From NCBI GenBank assembly GCA_015039465.1, contig MU130452.1:48706-99132 (forward strand): 50,427 nucleotides of DNA, written 5' to 3'. The notes beneath the pieces were generated by a model, which saw nothing but the letters and a program-made list of their open reading frames with translations, searched no databases and was not told the DNA's origin. The DNA comes from Phlegmacium glaucopus (Eukaryota; Basidiomycota; Agaricomycetes; Agaricales; Cortinariaceae). A program made the translations under genes and the position numbers. This document shows, in pieces, positions 12,130-22,366 of this stretch (the first letter of the stretch is position 1; each line of letters starts with the position of its first letter).

Positions 12130-12754
12130 ATGGGCTTATTCCACCACGAATCAGATGAGGCTAAGGCCCACGACCAGGTCGGTTCTCTCCCCTCTCTTTC
12201 AAGCCACCGACAAATTTGATCGTCTCATGATGTCATCTAAAGGTCACGAACAGTGGACACAAGGCTGCGCTATCGCACGAGCTGGTCGCCGCTGCTGCGT
12301 CCTACGAGGTACATCGCAACCATTTATCCATCATCTTACCACCTCCGATTAACTCTTCCCCTTATCAGGCTGCCAACGCATACAAAAAGCACTGCGAGGC
12401 TAATGGAAAGCCTACTAGCCATGCGAAGGCAAAGGAGCTCTTGTAAGTTTCCCTGATAATACCTCTGGGTTATCTTGGTGCCTTACAGATAGGAATAGGG
12501 CTGGTTTCTCCGGCGCTTTCGTTGACCACATGGTTGAGACCAAAGGTGTAAGTATTCTACCATTAATCCCTTGACGTTTTTTTTTCGAAATCTCACCACT
12601 ATTTCTTTTTCTCAGCTCGACTTCATTGACAAAGAGAAGGCAAAGCACGCATGTAAGGAAACTTCATCGAATCACTTGAATTAATGTCGTATTTACACAA
12701 TTTATAATAGCCAAGAAACAGCTTGAAGAGCAGTCCAGCAGTGAATACAACTGA
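12130..12754 (+). CDS. cipC: CipC-like (DUF3759) protein, copy 1, 105 aa
   Basis: This is a small protein of the CipC/DUF3759 family, named for a concanamycin-induced Aspergillus nidulans protein and generally linked with stress responses. Its biochemical role is unknown. Six exons: 12130-12177, 12243-12308, 12369-12442, 12499-12547, 12616-12652, 12711-12754 (318 nt including stop). Landmarks are MGLFHHESDEAKAH, HKAALSHELVAAAASYE, GKPTSHAKAKELL, FVDHMVETKGLDFID, and a Glu/Ser-rich tail; family lengths are close to 100-110 residues. AATAAA follows the stop at 12817. All intron positions and phases equal those in copies 2 and 3, so the three arose by gene duplication. This copy appears to be the derived one, because its segment alone is flanked by an 18-bp direct repeat. 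Confidence 0.95.
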
Positions 12755-14344
12755 AGATCGAGCACGCGGGATTAATAATGTTGAACGTTGGGGCTGAACC
12801 GTTGTACAATCTTATCAATAAATGACTTTATTTTGTCCTGGTCTCCGTCGTGCTTCCCAAAATATAGGAAGCATCAGCCGTCGACGTTCTTATGGCTGCT
12901 TGCCACATTCTAAGGCTAAATATTTCTATCGAGCCCATTTGAGCTTGAGGCATAAGACGATTTTGCGGATACTTCTAGTAGTTAGAATCCTCTACATATA
13001 GACTTCGCGGTCCCGAGTATGTGATATATTTACCGAAGAATAGCATAACTTTCAGTTTCAGGGAGAGTACCTATTGAGTACCCTCCCAGAAATGATGCTT
13101 GTATGACTATGATATCACTCATATCCACTCACCCTCAAGTTTGGGATCACGGCGCTATAACCCAGTGGTTATATCGACAGATTTGGGTGTTCAAATCCTG
13201 CTGGCGCTGCCGACAGAAATAAATTTTATGGGGGATATTCGAGGGAGGATCCCCCTGTCTTATTTTTGTTCTTCTGGCAACTTGAAGATTTTCTTTGCGT
13301 TGAATGACATTATACCGTATACGAATGAATGCTGCGATCGCATTCAATCGGTGCCTTCCACTCAGGGGTGTATTATCTCAGTCTATGCTTTTGAGCTCAA
13401 TTTGAGCTCAGTACTCGTCGTCTTCCATGTGCAAGCATCATAAAGATAGTAAGAAAATCTTGCGACAAATTATTAAATCAATGAGTAATAATAAAATAAT
13501 ATATCACAAAAGGTAGTATGGGTCTATGACAGTGACAGCCGTCGACGGCTCTTCACCGGCACCTACGGCCTGAACGGTACCACTCGGGTCAAATGTGATT
13601 CTCTTGAAGACTTCTTCTGCCTATTGTACTTAATTTACACGCAGATTCGAGTTAATTTCTCCCGAGTATTATGGGTTGTAGCTTGCCTTGTCCTTACTCT
13701 TGTCCTTGGGCTTGAACTTGAATCTCATTTAACATCAAAATTCGTGAGAATCAAACATTGACGTGACATTGATGGATATACATTTCAATTTGTCGTGTAA
13801 TCTTATCTACATATGTAATCAATTAAATCGCTCAGGTTCTACTCAGTGTGGCAGCAAATTGTCGGATCGACTTTACCTTCAATACTTCGAATGATCTATA
13901 GCGACCATATACCTAAACCATCTACCGATAATGGAATAGCATGTGAATTCTTGGTTGTCAATGTCGGCGTTGAGTCCGAGGTCCGACATCGCTTGTGTGG
14001 AGACCAGTGGTCCGTGCATTTATGTATAGAGACCGGTTTCCGCTCGATCTTGTTGCATCTGAGAATGGCAGAGGTATGGAATCGACACAGCCAGAAGTAC
14101 CTCTGATATCGGATACCTTCAAAGGATTAAAATGATTACAAAATAGAAAATTGGAGAACGGTAATAGAAGGGGGCCTTTTGTGGCTCATGGGAAAGCATT
14201 GCGCCATTTAATCCAGCGCGCACGGCCGACTCGGAAGCCCTGTTTCGGCGCTGCTTCTCGTCCCTTAAATACAACCTGCCTTTGGGCATGATAAAGTCAC
14301 AAGGACTTGGTATTTCAAGTTAGTCTGACGTCCATGGATTCTAC
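12755..14344. other. Intergenic between CipC copies 1 and 2
   Basis: This holds the 3' part of the duplicated segment, the second 18-bp direct repeat (13075-13092), and a short tRNA-like stretch near 13146-13210. An open frame 13846-14106 (+) has no recognisable feature. I see no further gene. Confidence 0.55.
13075..13092. repeat. 18-bp direct repeat, right flank of CipC copy 1 duplication
   Basis: Identical to 11845-11862. It lies 9 bp outside the end of homology with the copy 2 segment. Confidence 0.85.
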
Positions 14345-15543
14345 GAAACTCGACATTGATAAGTTATTGTTTTGCATTCTGGCCTGGTTGGTTTGGTTAA
14401 CCTTGCCATCAATCGATAGAATTCTAATCAGTCCAGAGTAAGCCCGAGTTTTCCCGCCTCAAATTTATTTTTAGACCCGTTGTCACATGTACAGCTCTGT
14501 ACAGCTTCAGGTGTAATGGATATCCTATAAAATCACAGTAGTTCACGATATCTTCGATACCAGTCTTTCTCTCTTAAAACTTTTTGGTACATATACATCA
14601 ACACTATGGGCTTATTCCACCACGAATCAGATGAGGCTAAGGCCCACGACGAGGTCGGTTCTCTCCCCTCTCTTTCAAGCCATCGATAATTCTGATCGTC
14701 TCATGATGTCGATCTAAAGGTCACGAACAGTGGACACAAGGCTGCGCTATCGCACGAGCTGATCGCCGCTGCTGCGTCCTACGAGGTACATCGTAACCCA
14801 TTTAACCATCATCTTACCACCTCCGATTAACTCTTCCCCTTATCAGGCTGCCAAAGCATACCAAAAGCACTGCGAGGATAATGGAAAGCCTGCTAGTCAT
14901 GCGAAGGCAAAGGAGCTCTTGTAAGTTTCCTTGATAAAACCTCTGGGTTAGCTTGGTGCCTTACAGATCGGAATAGGGCTGCTTTCTCCGGCGCTTTCAT
15001 TGACCACGTAGTTGAGACCAAAGGTGTATGTATTCTACCATTAATCCATTCACGATGTTTTTCGAAATCTCACCACTATTTCTTTTTCTCAGCTCGACTT
15101 CATTGACAAACAGAAGGCAAAACACGCGTGTAAGGAAACTTCATCGAATCATTTGAATTAATGTCATATTTACACAATTTATAATAGCCAAGAAACAGCT
15201 TGAAGAGCAGTCCACCAGTGAATACAACTGAAGATCGAGCGCATGGGCTTAAAAATGTTGAACTTTGGGGCTGAACCGTTGTACAATCTCATCAATAAAT
15301 GAATTTATTTTGTCCTGGTCTTTCCGTCGTACTTCCCAAAATATAGGAAGCATCGGCTGTTTGTCACAATCGAAGGCTGGATATTTCTGTCGAGCCCATT
15401 TGAGCTTGATTGAAGTTGAGGCATACGCACGGATACGATTTTGCGCATACTTCTAGTGGTTATAATCCTCTACATATAGACTTCGCGGTTCCGAGTATGC
15501 AATATATTTACCGAAGAATAGCATAACTTTCAGTTTCAGGGAG
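14345..15543 (+). repeat. Duplicated 1.2-kb segment, copy 2 (with CipC gene)
   Basis: The probable source of the copy 1 segment: same order of promoter, six exons and 3' flank, but no flanking 18-bp repeat. Confidence 0.85.
14606..15231 (+). CDS. cipC: CipC-like (DUF3759) protein, copy 2, 105 aa
   Basis: Closest paralogue of copy 1. Exons: 14606-14653, 14720-14785, 14847-14920, 14977-15025, 15093-15129, 15188-15231 (318 nt). Landmarks are MGLFHHESDEAKAHDE, HKAALSHELIAAAASYE, GKPASHAKAKELL, FIDHVVETKG. Differences from copy 1 are mostly single substitutions (such as Asn to Lys in the third exon and His-Met to His-Val in the fourth). Donor 4 is GTATGT instead of GTAAGT. TATA box at 14526 and AATAAA at 15294. 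The reading frame is fully intact, so both copies should be functional. Confidence 0.95.
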
Positions 15544-16104
15544 CAGTAACTGCCCAAAATTAGCCTCTCAGGTGGACACTGTAACAGACTGTAATCCTCT
15601 TTAATCTGATTGCTACTTTCGCTTTCCAAATGATTCTAATTTAGGAGCTCTTGTAATCTCAGTCGACAAGCTTCGACAAGCTTCGACGAGGTGCCGACAG
15701 TCGACAATAGCTGCCGATGGAGCGGCAGGGAGCTATTCAATGTTAACCTACTGTATGCTCTGTTTTCTAGAACATTATGACTGCAGGCAGCGCCACACCG
15801 TTAGATCCCATCGCAGTCCGGCATTCACCAAGCCGCGCACTCTGGGTACGCTGATTTCGATATTTTTAGGCCTGTTCATGGAAATACAAAGCTATAGAAA
15901 GAGATTCCAAACGAATTTCCGCTGAAATCTCCTTGGAAACTGATCATCTGTCGACACTTGTAGACTCCGCTAGGGAGATGCAAGAATTCTGCCGTGATTT
16001 TGCACAGGTATGCGCAGGTATGCCTCTCAATATTGTGCGCATGGCGTAACTTCTCACCCTGAAAACACCGCAATAAATACGGAACAGTTGGCGTATCACA
16101 AAGG
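15544..16104. other. Intergenic between CipC copy 2 and MITE
   Basis: No gene seen. CTTCGACAAG/GTCGACAA words recur around 15660-15710 as a small local repeat. Confidence 0.55.
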
Positions 16105-16333
16105 ATGATACTAGGACCCCGGATTATCCCTGCCTAGGCTAGATCCCAAAAAGTCGAAATTTTGCGGTTTCTGTCCGGACAAAAAATAGGTTCCCACGCT
16201 AGCTGACCTCGGATTTGAACGTTTCGGAACATCCTGCTTCAAAAAGGGTTTTTTTTTGACCCAAATTTTGTCCAATCTTGTCCGGATTGAGGGATCTAGC
16301 CTACTTAGGGATAATCCGGGGTCCTATGATACT
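16105..16333. mobile_element. 213-bp hAT-type MITE with 8-bp target duplication
   Basis: Arms 16113-16147 and 16291-16325 are inverted repeats, 32 of 35 positions matching, beginning AGGACCCCGGATTATCCCT. They are flanked by a perfect 8-bp direct repeat ATGATACT (16105-16112 and 16326-16333), the length made by hAT-superfamily transposases. The element has no coding capacity. It ends about 240 bp upstream of CipC copy 3. Confidence 0.9.
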
Positions 16334-16574
16334 AGGATGATACGCAATATTCAAGCCACTAAAGCCCATCGATTGATTACAATGATAAGATCGCGATCGG
16401 TGCGACATTTGCTTTTCAAACACAGGACTTCCCACATTGGTTTATTTTTAGATGACTCAGGGGGAAAGTGGGGGCTAGTGGAGGTTTATAAAGAGTTAAC
16501 CATACATCTCAATTAGATAGCGTTTTCTTTCTTCCTTTCTACCTTCACTCAACACACACACATATATTTCAATT

Positions 16575-17182
16575 ATGGGTTGGTTCGGCAGCGATTCAGA
16601 TCAGGCCCAGGCATACGATGAGGTCTGTTGTGTTCCTTCTCTCTTCCAACTAGTGTAAGATATTATTCCTTGACAACAATATATAGGTGACCAACGCCCC
16701 ACACAAAGCCAAGTTATCTCACGAGCTTCTTGCTGCTGCTGCATCCTACGAGGTACATCGCGAACGTTCAGTCGCCGTCGTATCGCCGTATGTTAATTCT
16801 TTATTTTGATCTACTAGGCGGCAAAGGCGTACGAGGACCATGTTGCAGCGAATGGACAGCCCGACTCCCACGCGAAAGCGAAGGAGATCTTGTAAGTCTA
16901 TCAGCAGAGTCCTTTTTATTGCGGTATTCTTACATTGCGGAACAGGGCTGCGTTATCAGGAGGCTTCATCGACCGCATGGTTGAAACCAAAGGTGTAAGT
17001 GCTCATCCATTCTTCGTTCATTTCTTGCGAACTCAGTTTTGTATTACAGCTTGATTTCGTCGACCATGAGAAGGCGAAGCACCATGGTAAGAAACTCTAT
17101 CGGATAATTTGAGTTAATATCGTGCTTATCTTCTGTGTTAGCCAAGGAACAACTTTACGAGGCGTCCTCCCAGGATTACTAG
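16575..17182 (+). CDS. cipC: CipC-like (DUF3759) protein, copy 3, 104 aa
   Basis: The more diverged and more canonical member: exons 16575-16622, 16687-16752, 16818-16891, 16946-16994, 17050-17086, 17142-17182 (315 nt). Landmarks are MGWFGSDSDQAQAYDE, HKAKLSHELLAAAASYE, EDHVAANGQPDSHAKAKEIL, FIDRMVETKG. The MGWF start and DSDQAQAYD box are those of typical family members, so copies 1 and 2 probably derive from a gene like this. TATAAA at 16487. The promoter has AGGGG and GGGGG words (16459-16475) like stress-response elements of fungi, which is only suggestive. AATAAA lies at 17271. Confidence 0.95.
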
Positions 17183-17368
17183 GCTTAGTCGTTATAAATG
17201 TATTTGTCTTGCTATAGTTTGTGCTTTGCGATGTATTTAGGGCCAAAAAAAGGCCAAGCAATGGAAACAGAATAAATAAAACTTTACCGATGGCGTGCGC
17301 ACTCCCATCTCATGCTCAGATAATTGGAGTAATAGATAGAAATTAATTTTGCCTATGTAAGCATCACA
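17183..17368. other. 3' flank of CipC copy 3
   Basis: Contains the polyadenylation-like AATAAATAAA at 17271. Nothing else recognised. Confidence 0.5.
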
Positions 17369-18000
17369 TCAGAACAGCGGGCGTAGGCAACTCACCCGGG
17401 GATTTTGTTCTGATTCCGTAGATCCCAAGTTCGTTTGCATTGTGGTATCAGCGGAGAAGAGCAAAATTTCTTCCGAATGGGTTACAGGAGCAACGTTCAT
17501 GGTCAGTCCGATCGACGACGACGATTGAGTGATCATGCATCGATCATGGATGTGATGGGCCAAGTTGACTGCTTACGCGAGCAATTATCATTGAAGGCAG
17601 AAACTGGGGCGGGGACTTGAAGTTCATGGGCAGCCTAACAGAATGTCAATGATTGAGTGATTACGGCTGTGATGGGCTAAGTTGAACGCTTACAGGAAAA
17701 AGATCACCGATCCCCAAGGCAGATACTGGGGCGAAGAGTTGGAGTTCCTGGGTAGCCTAATCGACGGTGGCGGATAAGTAATTTTGGACGCGATGGGCGA
17801 AGGTTGAATACTCACTGTAATTCTAATGGCTTGATTAACTTGAGCGCTTTCGGCCGTAGGACTAGCGGCGGGAACGGATGGCATGGGGTCAGCGATGCTC
17901 GGCCATGGCTCTCGATGTCGAAGTTGCAACTTCAGGGCTAGAACCAAGAGCATCGGTGGTGGTCAGGGATGTGTGTTTTTCCTTCTTAGACTTTCCAAGT
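17369..18000 (-). other. Possible minus-strand gene of tandemly repeated short exons
   Basis: Roughly 130-bp units follow each other. On the minus strand each holds an exon-like piece between an acceptor and a GTAAGC donor: one with QELQLFAPVSALGIGDL (about 17755-17697), one with HELQVPAPVSAFNDN (about 17635-17580), and a third near 17500 (MNVAPVTHSEEILLF) whose acceptor AG has become CG. The upstream exon (about 17953-17815) contains HREPWPSIADPMP and ends at a GTGAGT donor. The repeated ELQ..APVSA motif suggests internal exon duplication. I cannot name a family or find a start codon I trust, so a decayed gene is equally possible. Confidence 0.35.
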
Positions 18001-18904
18001 TTCTTATAAAGGCGCTTCATATCACTGAACATTGGGGTCGTGGTGCTCGATACGCAATGGGTAATTACTAATGAGAGGGACGTCCTGATTACATAAGAGC
18101 TGCCTGCCTCATGCCTGTACAGTGTGCCTTTACAGAAAATTCATCTTGAAGAATCTTTTATAATGAAAGATCACTTATATTGGCCAAATTGGCCATCGAT
18201 CGGTGCTTTTCTGAGTAGTGATAGCCATTCTTGATTTCACAGCTAGTAGTCCAACTTTTGCACCAAAGATTGTACCACTTGACACACTCTAAATGTACCG
18301 ATGGCCTGGTCCGATGATAAGGGTGTACACCTCACTACATATTTCTCCCTAATCGAAAGAATCCGAGCTAGGCGCATGGCTTTGTTGATGGCTAACGCAG
18401 CAAGTTAGAGCGGTCATGCTGCGCATGCCGACGGCCGTGCTTAATACGGTTGAGACGGGCTTCAAATCCTGCCGTATACAATCGTGCCGTCACGATGAGA
18501 TTCTTGATGCCGCGACTGTCAGACGGCACCGTGTATCGGCAAGATGCGCTCAAGGTCTATGCCTGCAGCGTGCCTTGTTCCAGAACTTCGATGAGTATAC
18601 CGAAATGATTCTTTTTCTAGAATATTAATTGCAATACGATACTCTTACATCTAAATCCATCTTGTCCACCTGAGGCATCATGTATCATGATTCATGATCA
18701 CAAGGTTAAGTTAGCAGATGACGATCGTTTCGTATCGTGTTTATTTGTATTATATCTCGATGATGAACAAACCCGAGGCTCAGGCTCAGGTTCCTGTCAC
18801 TGAGCCGCGAAGCGCTTTTCTTTAGTTTTTCGTCGGACCCCCGGTGCCCGGTTGACTCATATGGCTCAAGGTATCTTTTTTGCAACCTTGAAATCAGAAC
18901 TGGC
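18001..18904. other. Intergenic before the F-box gene
   Basis: Contains a tRNA-like stretch at about 18393-18485 and no supported coding sequence. A small 5' exon of the F-box gene may lie here. Confidence 0.5.
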
Positions 18905-20596
18905 AATCAATCATCCCCTCCAGATGACACAATAGTTCCAAAATCAGTTGGCGATCCATTGGATGAAGCACGTAGAATCATCGATCGTAATATTACCCGG
19001 CTGGAAGAGAGTATCCGATCCCTAAAATCCCGCAGAAACAAGTTGTCCCCGATTTCCCGCCTTCCTCCTGAACTTTTGTGCCACGTATTTTCTTTCATTG
19101 AAGACCGCGCTATGCTCCAGAATCGGAGGCCAGAGACTTGGATCAACTTTAGTCAGGTATCACAAGAATGGAGATCATCAGCTCTCAGCGCGTCAGCACT
19201 CTGGACCCATATACCTATTCATTATCCTCGGTGGGCAGAGGAAATGTTGTTGAGGTCCAAGATGGCTAAATTGACCATGCAAGTTGATCTATCAAGAAGG
19301 GTCCTCGATCCGATCAGGTCATGCCTCTCCCAGATGATACGTCTCGAGGAGATAAACATACTCGGAGCCACAGGATCGATATTGAAACAACTTTTCCAGG
19401 ATATGCCAAAATCTGCGCCTCAACTACACACATTACGTATTAGCGACACAAAGTCGCCAAGGAGTCTCTATCCCATTCGTTCTGCATTCACAATCCAAGA
19501 CGATTTTCTTTGTGATACAGAACGCCTGAAATGTGTTGAGCTGACGCAGTGTAAGATCAGTTGGGATTCTAGGCTCCTGACAGGCCTCACTCGCTTAACG
19601 CTCCATGGCTCTTGGAAGGATCATTCGAGCTCTTCAATCATTCAATTTTTGCATGCATTACAACGAATGCCTGCATTAACCCATCTCGATCTTCTAGATT
19701 CGATTCCACACAATTCAGGAAGACTATCCACGTATCCTGTTGCCGATCTTCCCTGCCTTCGGATGCTTCGCATTTCGTCGTGTGTTGGCGCAATAACCGC
19801 TGTCTTACCCCACATAACCTTTCCCTCTGAAGCTGAATTGTCCTTGATTTGCAAAGAAACCCAGTCCACCCAGTTCGACTTTTCAACTTTTCTTTCTGTC
19901 CTACCTGCGAAGTTCTTGTCATCTCTCGTCATCCGAAGCCTTAGTCTGCAAGATTTAGATGCCATTACAACCCAGCATGGTCTCATATTTAAAGTATGGT
20001 CAACCACAGCCGTTCATGACCCTTTCGAATACTCCTATAGCCCAGTTCCTCCCCGCTTTGAACTCGTCTTGAGATGGCCCACCCCACGTCTGGCCGATAA
20101 TAACCCTCAAAAATATGCGAAGGCTTTGACTGCTACTTTTGATGCCATGAACTTGCGTGCTCTCACCCAGTTAGAACTATCAACCTCATGCCACATTGAT
20201 TCCGAAACATTGCTCAAGACTTTTGCAAGGCTTTCCCTATTGGAACGGGTGCGCGTGACAGGCAGTGCAGCGCGTTCGTTCATTAACGCATTGGAGGCAG
20301 GCAACACATCCATAACGGCTTACCGCACCGTCTCCTTTCCTGGACTTCGCTATATCTGTATGGATGGTACTAATTTCGCAAAGACAAGTCTTCGTGGAAT
20401 ATCGGTCGACAAGCTAATGGATTGCCTTATGGAGAGATATGAAAGAAATGCAGAAGTACGGGAGCTTTGTCTAAACGATTGCTACAATATCAGGGAGATC
20501 GAGGTCGAAGCACTTCGAGAAATTGTTGTCCATGTTGATTGGGATGAAGTGGAGCAAGGGTTCTCCGACCAATCATATTCAAGTTCGGAAGAATAA
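18905..20596 (+). CDS. F-box protein (single long exon; 5' end unresolved)
   Basis: A substrate-recognition subunit of SCF ubiquitin ligases, as inferred from its N-terminal F-box. The open frame has a basic coiled-coil-like lead (DEARRIIDRNITRLEESI), then the F-box (LSPISRLPPELLCHVFSFI and WRSSALSASALWTHI), then about 400 residues of irregular leucine-rich segments (LTRLTLHGSW, LTHLDLLDS, LPCLRMLRIS). It ends in an acidic tail at TAA 20594-20596. The first in-frame ATG falls inside the F-box. The frame is open upstream past 18905, so translation must begin in an unseen upstream exon or at a non-AUG codon. The frame from 18959 is 545 codons. F-box genes of this layout are very numerous in mushroom genomes, and the target is unknown. 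Confidence 0.85.
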   Translation, partial: NQSSPPDDTIVPKSVGDPLDEARRIIDRNITRLEESIRSLKSRRNKLSPISRLPPELLCHVFSFIEDRAMLQNRRPETWINFSQVSQEWRSSALSASALWTHIPIHYPRWAEEMLLRSKMAKLTMQVDLSRRVLDPIRSCLSQMIRLEEINILGATGSILKQLFQDMPKSAPQLHTLRISDTKSPRSLYPIRSAFTIQDDFLCDTERLKCVELTQCKISWDSRLLTGLTRLTLHGSWKDHSSSSIIQFLHALQRMPALTHLDLLDSIPHNSGRLSTYPVADLPCLRMLRISSCVGAITAVLPHITFPSEAELSLICKETQSTQFDFSTFLSVLPAKFLSSLVIRSLSLQDLDAITTQHGLIFKVWSTTAVHDPFEYSYSPVPPRFELVLRWPTPRLADNNPQKYAKALTATFDAMNLRALTQLELSTSCHIDSETLLKTFARLSLLERVRVTGSAARSFINALEAGNTSITAYRTVSFPGLRYICMDGTNFAKTSLRGISVDKLMDCLMERYERNAEVRELCLNDCYNIREIEVEALREIVVHVDWDEVEQGFSDQSYSSSEE

Positions 20597-21105
20597 AGAG
20601 ATTATGACAGTGACGAAAACGAGAGATTCATTTTTTACTGAGTAACGATTCATCTACAGTCCTTACATTTCGGAAAATTGGCAATTTGCAATTCTGTTCT
20701 TTCCTCCTTTCCTCGGAAAAATGTTGTTCTGCTTAATTACAAGGTTTGTGACCTCTCTATACTGATCGTAAATTCTTATCTCATTCCTAGGTCACTTAGC
20801 CATAATTTCTATTCGCTTTTAATACATATTTAAGTGTCCCGTTATAACATAAATGTTGTGACCCGAGACAACGCTTTTCGTACTGGCAGATGACTGCAAT
20901 CCGGTTGACAATCTACCAATGAGTAAATTTCATAGACTCGTAACCACCCCTTATGAGATGGAGAAAACCCTCGATACGAGGGTTTTCCGTATCGAAGGTT
21001 TTCTTTCTTCCCCTCATGCGAGGACCGCTCCGGTCTATGAATTCTAGAGAATCTTCGATCCCACCCGCATGCTGGTAAATTATTCTCTGACTTTGGTAAG
21101 GGTAG
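20597..21105. other. Intergenic 3' of F-box gene
   Basis: Contains a perfect 11-bp stem hairpin (GAAAACCCTCG, 3-nt loop, CGAGGGTTTTC; 20963-20987). The minus-strand open frame covering it is not convincing. Confidence 0.5.
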
Positions 21106-21299
21106 TATGTCGGAAAAAATCAAAAACAGAATATTTGTCGTTATAGTCATATAGATGATCACTGAACCATGTCAGTGATTATGGCCCCATAAATAGCCGT
21201 ATCAGGGCCATCTCACCCGAAATATGCTTTCATAATCACTGACATGGTTCAGTAATCATTGATATTGAATAATATTATGATTTAGATTTTTCCGACATA
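21106..21299. mobile_element. 190-bp mariner-like MITE with TA target site
   Basis: Termini TGTCGGAAAAAATC / GATTTTTCCGACA are inverted and bordered by TA on both sides (21106-21107 and 21298-21299), as Tc1/mariner insertions are. A second inner inverted pair (about 21155-21181 with 21224-21250, differing at one base) contains CTGAACCATGTCAGTGATTA, so nearly the whole element can fold on itself. No coding capacity. Confidence 0.85.
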
Positions 21300-21952
21300 T
21301 GGAGACAAGGAAGGTCCCACTTAGGTGCGATATCACCTTTTAATTTATCTGATTAAGGGCTTTATGTCAATGTATTCTCCGTGGAAAATAATACTAACGC
21401 GACTGTTTGACGGCACTGCGTATCCGACAATATACGGCACCATGCGCTGCATGCGCAGCCTGCTACCCGCCCTACCACCACATAGTCAATGAATGACACA
21501 CAATGATCAAGTGCGGAAAATTAAAATGCGAGCATCGTATTGAAGCCCCCGATCAACCCCCGATAGCTCCCTCGATATTTTCGAAATACTGCTATGATTC
21601 TACCAAATAATGTTATCCGAGAGATGTGGGATCCGAGAGATGAGGGACCTCAAGATCGAGTTCAATCTCCGCGAATCGTTCCCAAGTTTGTGGCATCGCC
21701 AAACTTTAATCTAGGCCTCTTCAGACGCTTCAGCGCTTCAACGGTTCAGTAGCAACCAAACCCGATGCACTATCACCTTAACGTTTCCTTCCGAGTAACC
21801 CGTGCAGTTTCTGTGTTGCAATTACAACTTATCAGTAACATGTCAAAAAAAAAATTCGGATTTACCCCGTTTTTGTGAGTTTCCATGACATAACAACCCC
21901 GAAGCCGGATGCGAAATATGTACAAATCATTAGTTTTAGGGGAAAAGTAATC
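21300..21952. other. Intergenic between two inverted-repeat elements
   Basis: No gene recognised on either strand. The sequence is AT-rich with scattered short open frames. Confidence 0.5.
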
Positions 21953-22366
21953 ATTACAGCTAAATGCAAAACCCTAGACAGTTCTTGAATTTTTTGCTTG
22001 TGCGCCCGTGTTTGTGTAAACATCTGCTTTTGGTAGCAATGACGCAAGCTGTGAAGTCAGGTCACTAGAACCCTTCAAGCTCCCTTGTACACCGTGTGTT
22101 GAGTTGAATCCACCGTTACTACTCTTGCATAGATAAGCTGCTTCTGCGCTTTTGGAATATAGCGACAGTTGCCCATAACAGCCTCAACTACAAGAGTCTC
22201 TGTTACTGGTGGAGCAGCAGCCCACCAATGCTCCCCGACTGATTGCCAAAAAGAGTGTGCGACGTCGCAAAGCATGACTTCCTGACCAAAAGCAGTTGTT
22301 TATATAAACACAGGCACACAAGCAAAAAATTCAAAAACTGTCTAGGGTTTTGCATTTCGCTGTAAT
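21953..22366. mobile_element. 414-bp foldback element with 82-bp arms
   Basis: Arms 21953-22034 and 22285-22366 are reverse complements over 82 bp with 7 mismatches and no gaps, beginning ATTACAGC(T/G)AAATGCA. Two mismatches are CpG in the left arm against TpG in the right. The 250-bp interior has no recognisable coding sequence. A target duplication is not clear. Confidence 0.8.

Larger units (their letters stand above)
11859..13065 (+). repeat. Duplicated 1.2-kb segment, copy 1 (with CipC gene)
   Basis: This is homologous end to end with 14345-15543, including promoter, gene and 3' flank. Homology starts at GAAACTCGA and stops at TTTCAGTTTCAGGGAG in both. Small indels distinguish them, for example an 11-bp insert near 12050 next to the TATA box in this copy. 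Confidence 0.85.

Noticed and set aside
16256..16516. 86-codon plus-strand frame near CipC copy 3
   Set aside because: It overlaps the right arm of the MITE and its target duplication, and shows no protein features.
20963..20987. Perfect 11-bp hairpin 3' of the F-box gene
   Set aside because: Too short and isolated to call an element; no U-tract or known RNA motif.
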